A DNA stretch of 64,000 bases from Companilactobacillus sp. GTDB lineage: Bacteria > Bacillota > Bacilli > Lactobacillales > Lactobacillaceae. The translations under genes were made by a program, and so were the position numbers. A model generated the notes under the pieces. It was not told the DNA's origin and ran no database searches. It saw nothing but the letters and a program-made list of their open reading frames with translations. The stretch covers positions 2,356,001-2,420,000 of the forward strand of contig NZ_JAKVLR010000001.1 in the NCBI RefSeq assembly GCF_022484265.1. The letters run 5' to 3'. Every line of letters begins with the position of its first letter. Position 1 is the stretch's first letter. Positions 59,603 to 64,000 of this stretch are shown here, piece by piece.

Positions 59603-60904
59603 ATGGAAAAAGTCACTATTTTACTAAAACAACATGTTGGTGGACCTGATAAACCTATCGTTAAGGTTGGTCAACGTGTTAAAAGAGGTGAATTGATTGC
59701 TGAACCAGATGGTTTAGGAGCAAATATTCACGCTAGTCTTACAGGTACTGTTACTGATATTAATGATAAGGCAATTATCATTGATGCTGACGAGGAACAG
59801 AGCAAGGAAGATTATGTACACATCCCTGACTCAGATGATTATCTGACTGACATTAAAAATGCCGGAATTGTCGGTGCTGGTGGTGCGGGATTCCCGACAT
59901 CTGTAAAACTATCTAATAAAATTCCTGGCGGTTATTTTATTGCAAATGCTGCTGAGTGTGAGCCACTTTTGTGCCACAACACTCAGGTCGAGGAACGCTA
60001 TGCAGATCAAATTGTCCGCGGAATGAAATATATGCTTGAGATCACTGATGCCAAGGTTGGTTATATTGCTGTCAAGAAGATTCATCACGCAGCTGTATTA
60101 GCTTTAGGTAAGGCATGTAAGAACGAACCTAAGATTAAGGTCAAGTTCTTAACAAATATGTACCCAGCAGGGGATGAACGTGTTATCGTTCGTCAACTAC
60201 TTGGTGTAGTGCTCAAACCTGGCGAATTACCAATCGAAGCAAATGCAATCATTGACAACACAGAAACAATTAAGCGTGTTGCAGAAGCAATTGAAGATAG
60301 AAAGCCTTTTATTGACAAGGATATTACGTTGGATGGACGTATCAAGGAACGTTCAACTGTTTTTGAAAATGTACCTATTGGTTTACCAGCCAAGAAGTTC
60401 ATTGATGCTGCAGGTGGTTATATCAACCCGCATGGCGATATTACAGTTGGCGGACCATTTACAGGCCATACAGGCAGTGAAGAAACACCAGTAACTAAGA
60501 CTACTGGGGCATTCTTAGTCGCTATGCCTTATCCTCAAGTTCATAAAAAGATTGGTTTGCTGGAATGCGAATGTGGTGGTCAAGAACCACGTCTTCGTGA
60601 GATTGCTGAAAAGATGGGAAGCGACGTTGTTGCCTTCCGTCGTTGCAAACGCATGGTTTTAGTAAATGGGAGATATCGGTGTAGTCTACCAGGAATTTGT
60701 CCTGGACAGGCTGAAGCGGTTCTTGCGATGAAGAAGAAGGGTGCCGAAGCAATTTTGACTGGAACTTGTCAAGATTGAACAAACACCGTCACAGGTGTAG
60801 CTCCTCGTGTAGGAGTTTCGGTTTATCATTCAACAGATCATGTACTTAGAGCAGCAGGTCATAGACTATATCGGAAACTTCCAGCAGATTTTCAATCATT
60901 ATAG
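59603..60904 (+). CDS. prdC: Proline reductase-associated electron transfer protein PrdC, selenoprotein (UGA = Sec at codon 392)
   Basis: 433 residues when the UGA at 60776-60778 is read as selenocysteine; without it the frame stops at 391. RnfC-like: N-terminal barrel MEKVTILLKQHVGGPDKPIV, glycine loop GIVGAGGAGFPTSVKL, ECEPLLCHNTQVEE. Towards the end FRRCKRMVLVNGRYRCSLPG and LTGTCQD-Sec, giving a CxxU pair. After the UGA the frame continues 41 codons as TNTVTGVAPRVGVSVYHSTD and ends with TAG, a family-like tail, so this is not a truncation. In clostridia PrdC passes electrons to proline reductase. First gene of the operon. Confidence 0.93.
60779..60815 (+). promoter_or_regulatory. SECIS-like hairpins of prdC
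   Basis: Directly 3' of the UGA: ACACC/GGTGT then CTCCT-CGTGT-AGGAG (60801-60815). The second loop has G at its second position, 28 bases after the UGA, within the 16-37 range of bacterial SECIS elements bound by SelB. Confidence 0.7.
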
Positions 60905-60949
60905 GATTAAAAATCATTAATTGAGATAAATTTAAGGGAGGAAGACGAT

Positions 60950-62908
60950 ATGTCTATTTCAAAAGAAACAGCAATGGATCATATTGATGATCCAGCTGTC
61001 CTATGCTGTAGAGCAGAGGGCGGAATTACACTTGAAGCACCAAATTTGGAAGATCCTGAATTATTTCCAGATTATGTAGATTCTGGCCTTTTGGAATTGC
61101 CAGACGATGTCCTAACAATCGGACAAGTTCTTGGCGCAACACTAAAAGAAACTACAGATGCATTAATTCCACTAACACCAGCAAATGTTGATAATATTCA
61201 AACAGTTGCTGATGATTCAGCTGATGACGCTTCATCAGACGATAATAGTGACGATGCACCTGCAGAAACTGCTCCAGCTACTGCAAGTACAGAACAAGCA
61301 ACGCAAGCAGCACCATCAGTTTCACCAGTTGTTTCAACTGGAACAACCAACGGAGTAATCAAAATTGATATTGCTAAAGGTGAAGGAATTCATCTAGAAG
61401 TTCCAACAACAGCTACAGCTGTTGCTGGTGGCCAAGCTCCAGCAGCTGCAAAAGACGTTACAGAAACTGCATCAGCAGCTTCAAACGACAATGCAGCTAC
61501 AACTGACGACTCAGCTTCTTCAGATGATGAAGTTGAAACAAAGATCGTCCGTGAATTGGAACGTGATCACTTCAAGATCGACGAAGTTAAATTCGGCGAC
61601 AAGACTGAGATCAATGGCACAACTTTGACAATCAGAACTCCAAAGGACCTCTGTGCAGAGGCTGTCGAAACTGAAAAAATCGTTAAAGATATGACTTTGG
61701 AAATTATTACACCCGATGATTATGACAAATACAGCGAAACAATCATGGATGTACAACCTATAGCTACAAAAACTGAAGGCGAAATCGGTTCTGGAGTAAC
61801 ACGTGTACTCGATGGAACAGTATTTATGCTAACAGGTACTGATGAAAACGGAGTTCAAATCGGTGAATTCGGTTCTTCAGAAGGTGAGCTAAACAAAAAT
61901 ATCATGTGGAATCGTCCAGGTTCACCTGACAAGGGTGATATCTTGATCAAAGCTCAAGTAACTATTGAAGCTGGACGTAACATGGAACGTGTCGGGCCTT
62001 TAGCTTCTCATAAGGCTGCTGATATCATTACACAAGAAATTCGTGAAGCTTTGAAGAAAGCTGACGAAGGACTTATCGTCAACAAAGAAGAATTAGTTCA
62101 AAAACGTCATCCAAATCAAAAACGTGTCGTTATTGTTAAGGAAATCATGGGACAAGGTGCTATGCATGATAACTTGATCATGCCTATCGAACCTGTTGGT
62201 ACATTAGGTGCTAAACCTAACGTTGACCTTGGTAACTTACCAATCATGCTTTCACCACTTGAAGTATTAGATGGTGGTATCCATGCTTTGACATGTATCG
62301 GACCTGCATCAAAGGAAACGTCAAGACACTACTGGCGTGAACCTATGGTTACAGAAGCCATGAATGATGAAGATATTGACTTAGTAGGTGTTCTCTTTGT
62401 TGGTTCACCACAAGCAAACACAGAGAAATTCTATGTATCTAAGAGATTAGGTATGACTGTTGAAGCAATGGACGTTGACGGCGCAATTGTTACAACAGAA
62501 GGATTTGGTAACAACCATATCGATTTCGCATCACATCTTGAAGAAATCGGTAAGAGAGACGTTCCTGTAGTTGGTATGACTTATAGTGCCGTTCAAGGTG
62601 CCTTAGTTGTTGGTAACAAGTACATGGATGCCATGGTTGATAACAACAAATCAGCTCAAGGTATCGAAAATGAAATTTTCGAAAATAACACATTATGTCC
62701 TGAAGATGCAATCAGAGCATTGGCTATGTTGGAAACTAAGATGGCTGGTGGCAAGATTGAAAAACCAGAACGTAAGTGGAATCCAAATGTTAAAGAAAAT
62801 AATATCAAGGTCATCGAAAAACATGACAATATTAAGATCGATTTGGAACCTAACGAGCAATCATTGCCTAAGAGCAAGAAGAGACTAGAAATTTACGAAA
62901 AAGAATAA
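60950..62908 (+). CDS. prdA: D-proline reductase proprotein PrdA
   Basis: 652 residues. Clostridial PrdA is cleaved in front of a Cys that becomes the pyruvoyl cofactor; the matching site is HALTCIGPASKETSRHYWRE with Cys449, so fragments of about 448 and 204 residues are expected. The pyruvoyl group binds D-proline as an imine. N-terminal cofactor-barrel parts precede the cut site (GVTRVLDGTVFMLTGTDENG, MERVGPLASHKAADIITQEI). Residues about 80-130 and 160-185 are Asp/Ala/Ser/Thr-rich, an insert not needed by the fold. 45 bp after prdC; RBS GGGAGGA. Confidence 0.94.
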   Translation: MSISKETAMDHIDDPAVLCCRAEGGITLEAPNLEDPELFPDYVDSGLLELPDDVLTIGQVLGATLKETTDALIPLTPANVDNIQTVADDSADDASSDDNSDDAPAETAPATASTEQATQAAPSVSPVVSTGTTNGVIKIDIAKGEGIHLEVPTTATAVAGGQAPAAAKDVTETASAASNDNAATTDDSASSDDEVETKIVRELERDHFKIDEVKFGDKTEINGTTLTIRTPKDLCAEAVETEKIVKDMTLEIITPDDYDKYSETIMDVQPIATKTEGEIGSGVTRVLDGTVFMLTGTDENGVQIGEFGSSEGELNKNIMWNRPGSPDKGDILIKAQVTIEAGRNMERVGPLASHKAADIITQEIREALKKADEGLIVNKEELVQKRHPNQKRVVIVKEIMGQGAMHDNLIMPIEPVGTLGAKPNVDLGNLPIMLSPLEVLDGGIHALTCIGPASKETSRHYWREPMVTEAMNDEDIDLVGVLFVGSPQANTEKFYVSKRLGMTVEAMDVDGAIVTTEGFGNNHIDFASHLEEIGKRDVPVVGMTYSAVQGALVVGNKYMDAMVDNNKSAQGIENEIFENNTLCPEDAIRALAMLETKMAGGKIEKPERKWNPNVKENNIKVIEKHDNIKIDLEPNEQSLPKSKKRLEIYEKE

Positions 62909-62927
62909 TGAATGAAGGGTAGTAGGA

Positions 62928-63233
62928 ATGGACAATTACGATAAATTGAATTACCCATCTACAGAATCAGTCTATGAAGGAGTTATCTCCGAAGTAACTG
63001 ACGCAGGTGTGACAATTGAATTAAAAGGCAGACTTGGAACCTTAGAAATTCCTAAACGTATGTTGATCAGTGAACATGATCCTCAAGTAGGGCACGAAGT
63101 AGGTTTTCTAATGTCTTATCCAGAAGTATTATCCGAAACCCCAAACGAAAAATATGTGAAAGCTTTTGATGATTACAAAAAGCATCGCGATGAGATCAAA
63201 CAGCGTACAGAGGAGAGGAAGGAAAAAGAATGA
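62928..63233 (+). CDS. Small protein between prdA and prdB (CBO2463/CBO2479-domain type)
   Basis: 101 residues, soluble. SVYEGVISEVTDAGVTIELK followed by RLGTLEIPKRMLI looks like a small beta-barrel, and the C-terminal third (KKHRDEIKQRTEERKEKE) is a charged helix. A small gene of this kind stands between prdA and prdB in clostridia, which supports the family guess; function is unknown. Its stop overlaps the prdB start (ATGA), so translation is coupled. Confidence 0.75.
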   Translation: MDNYDKLNYPSTESVYEGVISEVTDAGVTIELKGRLGTLEIPKRMLISEHDPQVGHEVGFLMSYPEVLSETPNEKYVKAFDDYKKHRDEIKQRTEERKEKE

Positions 63234-63955
63234 CCCTTAAAAAATACGACGGCCTTCAATCAGAAATTTATGTTCCGATTACACCAAAGCCAGTTTGGGC
63301 TCCTGTAACAAAGGAACTTAAAGATATGAATATCGGTATTGCAACTGCAGCTGGTGTTCACTTGAAGAGCGACAAAAGATTTAATTTAGCCGGTGATACA
63401 AGTTATCGTGAGATTCCTTGGGATACACCTGCAGAAGACTTGATGGTTTCTCATGGTGGATATGATAACAGTGATGTTAACAAAGATATCAATTGCATGT
63501 TCCCAATCGACCGTCTACGTGAATTGGCTAAAGCAGGATTTATTAGAGGACTAGCACCTATTGAATATGGATTCATGGGTGGTGGTGGAGACATCAAAGC
63601 CTTCACTGATAAAACTGGTCCAGAAATTGCTCAAAAACTCAAAGCAGAAGATGTCGATGGCATCATCATGACAGCCGGTTGAGGAACTTGTCATAGATCT
63701 GCCGTGATCGTGCAGAGAGCAATCGAATCCGTAGGGATTCCAACAATTTTAATAGCAGCTTTACCTCCTGTAGTTCGTCAAAATGGTTCACCTAGAGCTG
63801 TAGCACCTCGTGTTCCAATGGGAGCTAATGCCGGAGAACCTAATAATGTCGAAATGCAAACAGGAATAGTTAAAGATACTTTGAAACAACTGATTGAAAT
63901 TCCATCAGCTGGTAAGATCGTACCTTTACCATATGAATATATAGCTAAGGTTTAA
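63230..63955 (+). CDS. prdB: D-proline reductase selenoprotein subunit PrdB (UGA = Sec at codon 151)
   Basis: 241 residues when UGA 63680-63682 is read through as selenocysteine. The site is IIMTAG-Sec-GTCHRSAVIV, giving a UxxC pair; the frame continues with family sequence (IPTILIAALPPVVRQNGSPR, MGANAGEPNNVEMQ) for 90 codons to TAA. This is the same Sec position as in glycine/proline reductase B subunits of clostridia. The selenol takes part in breaking the ring of pyruvoyl-bound D-proline to form 5-aminovalerate. Overlaps the preceding gene by 4 bp. Confidence 0.96.
63698..63716 (+). promoter_or_regulatory. SECIS-like hairpin of prdB
   Basis: TCTGC-CG/CG-GCAGA stem (one bulged T) with TGAT loop; the G at loop position 2 is 24 bases after the UGA. 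Placement and loop fit a bacterial SECIS. Confidence 0.7.
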
Positions 63956-63970
63956 TCCTTAGATATTTTG

Positions 63971-63998
63971 AAGGAGGGCAAATTTTCGCCCTCCTTTA
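63971..63998 (+). terminator. Terminator of the prd operon
   Basis: GGAGGGC/GCCCTCC stem with an 8-base loop and T-rich tail right after prdB, so prdD/E/F homologues are not in this transcript. Confidence 0.88.
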
Positions 63999-64000
63999 TT

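Noticed and set aside
60776..60904. prdC ending at UGA 60776
   Set aside because: Forty-one further codons in the same frame, SECIS-like hairpin, CxxU motif and a nearby tRNA-Sec argue for read-through.
63683..63955. Separate gene starting at GTG 63704 behind a truncated prdB
   Set aside because: No ribosome site, same frame as prdB, and sequence continuity across the UGA; it is the second half of a selenoprotein.

Overview
The window is 64 kb of a low-GC Gram-positive chromosome, almost certainly a member of the Lactobacillaceae; Companilactobacillus or a close relative is my best guess, but the genus is inference. The reasons are gene order (metG-tatD-rnmV-rsmA-veg-purR-glmU-prs), LPXTG and SLAP-type surface proteins with YRVSTxEWV motifs, strong GGAGG ribosome binding sites, Lactobacillaceae-type families (DUF915 hydrolase, DUF4811), T-box leaders and glpD with a cre box. 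I see no transposase, integrase, phage gene, rRNA or CRISPR array.

Layout. 1-2.3 kb: end of a galactose operon (galT, galR). 2.3-14 kb: mostly cell-surface and secreted products (DUF915 hydrolase, a 35-residue peptide gene, an orphan substrate-binding protein, an aldo/keto reductase, an LPXTG adhesin, an acyltransferase, a CPBP-like membrane protein, SLAP-type proteins), with a tandem pair of long hairpin repeats at 8.8-9.05 kb. 14.2-17.3 kb: moaA, a MIP18/SufT-type gene, moaC and a SufD-like gene. 17.3-27.7 kb: helD, T-box-controlled trpS, a marR-drug exporter operon, a second T-box leader with a hydratase gene, and a FetAB-type transporter, with members of a palindromic repeat family between them. 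27.8-40.9 kb: housekeeping genes (ppx-like, sir2, metG, tatD, rnmV, rsmA, veg, purR, glmU, prs), then a DapB/ORD-like dehydrogenase and mscL. 41-58.8 kb: glpD, HD hydrolase, lipL, rpoE, pyrG with a GGGC-type attenuator, a murA with Asp at the catalytic Cys position, an ABC-F resistance-type gene behind a ribosome-dependent attenuator, rpmE2, murF, cshA, acpS and alr.

58.8-64 kb is the most striking part: a compact selenocysteine module. A tRNA-Sec gene (UCA anticodon, minus strand) with its own promoter and terminator lies beside a D-proline reductase operon prdC-prdA-small gene-prdB. Both prdC and prdB contain an in-frame UGA followed by a bacterial SECIS-like hairpin and by conserved protein sequence, so neither is a broken gene. 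PrdC carries a CxxU motif and PrdB a UxxC motif; PrdA carries the Thr-Cys site at which the proprotein is cleaved to form the pyruvoyl group. Together they would reduce D-proline to 5-aminovalerate with electrons delivered through the RnfC-like PrdC, a Stickland-type electron sink that is not a textbook trait of lactobacilli. selA, selB, selD and proline racemase are not in the window and must be elsewhere if the system works.
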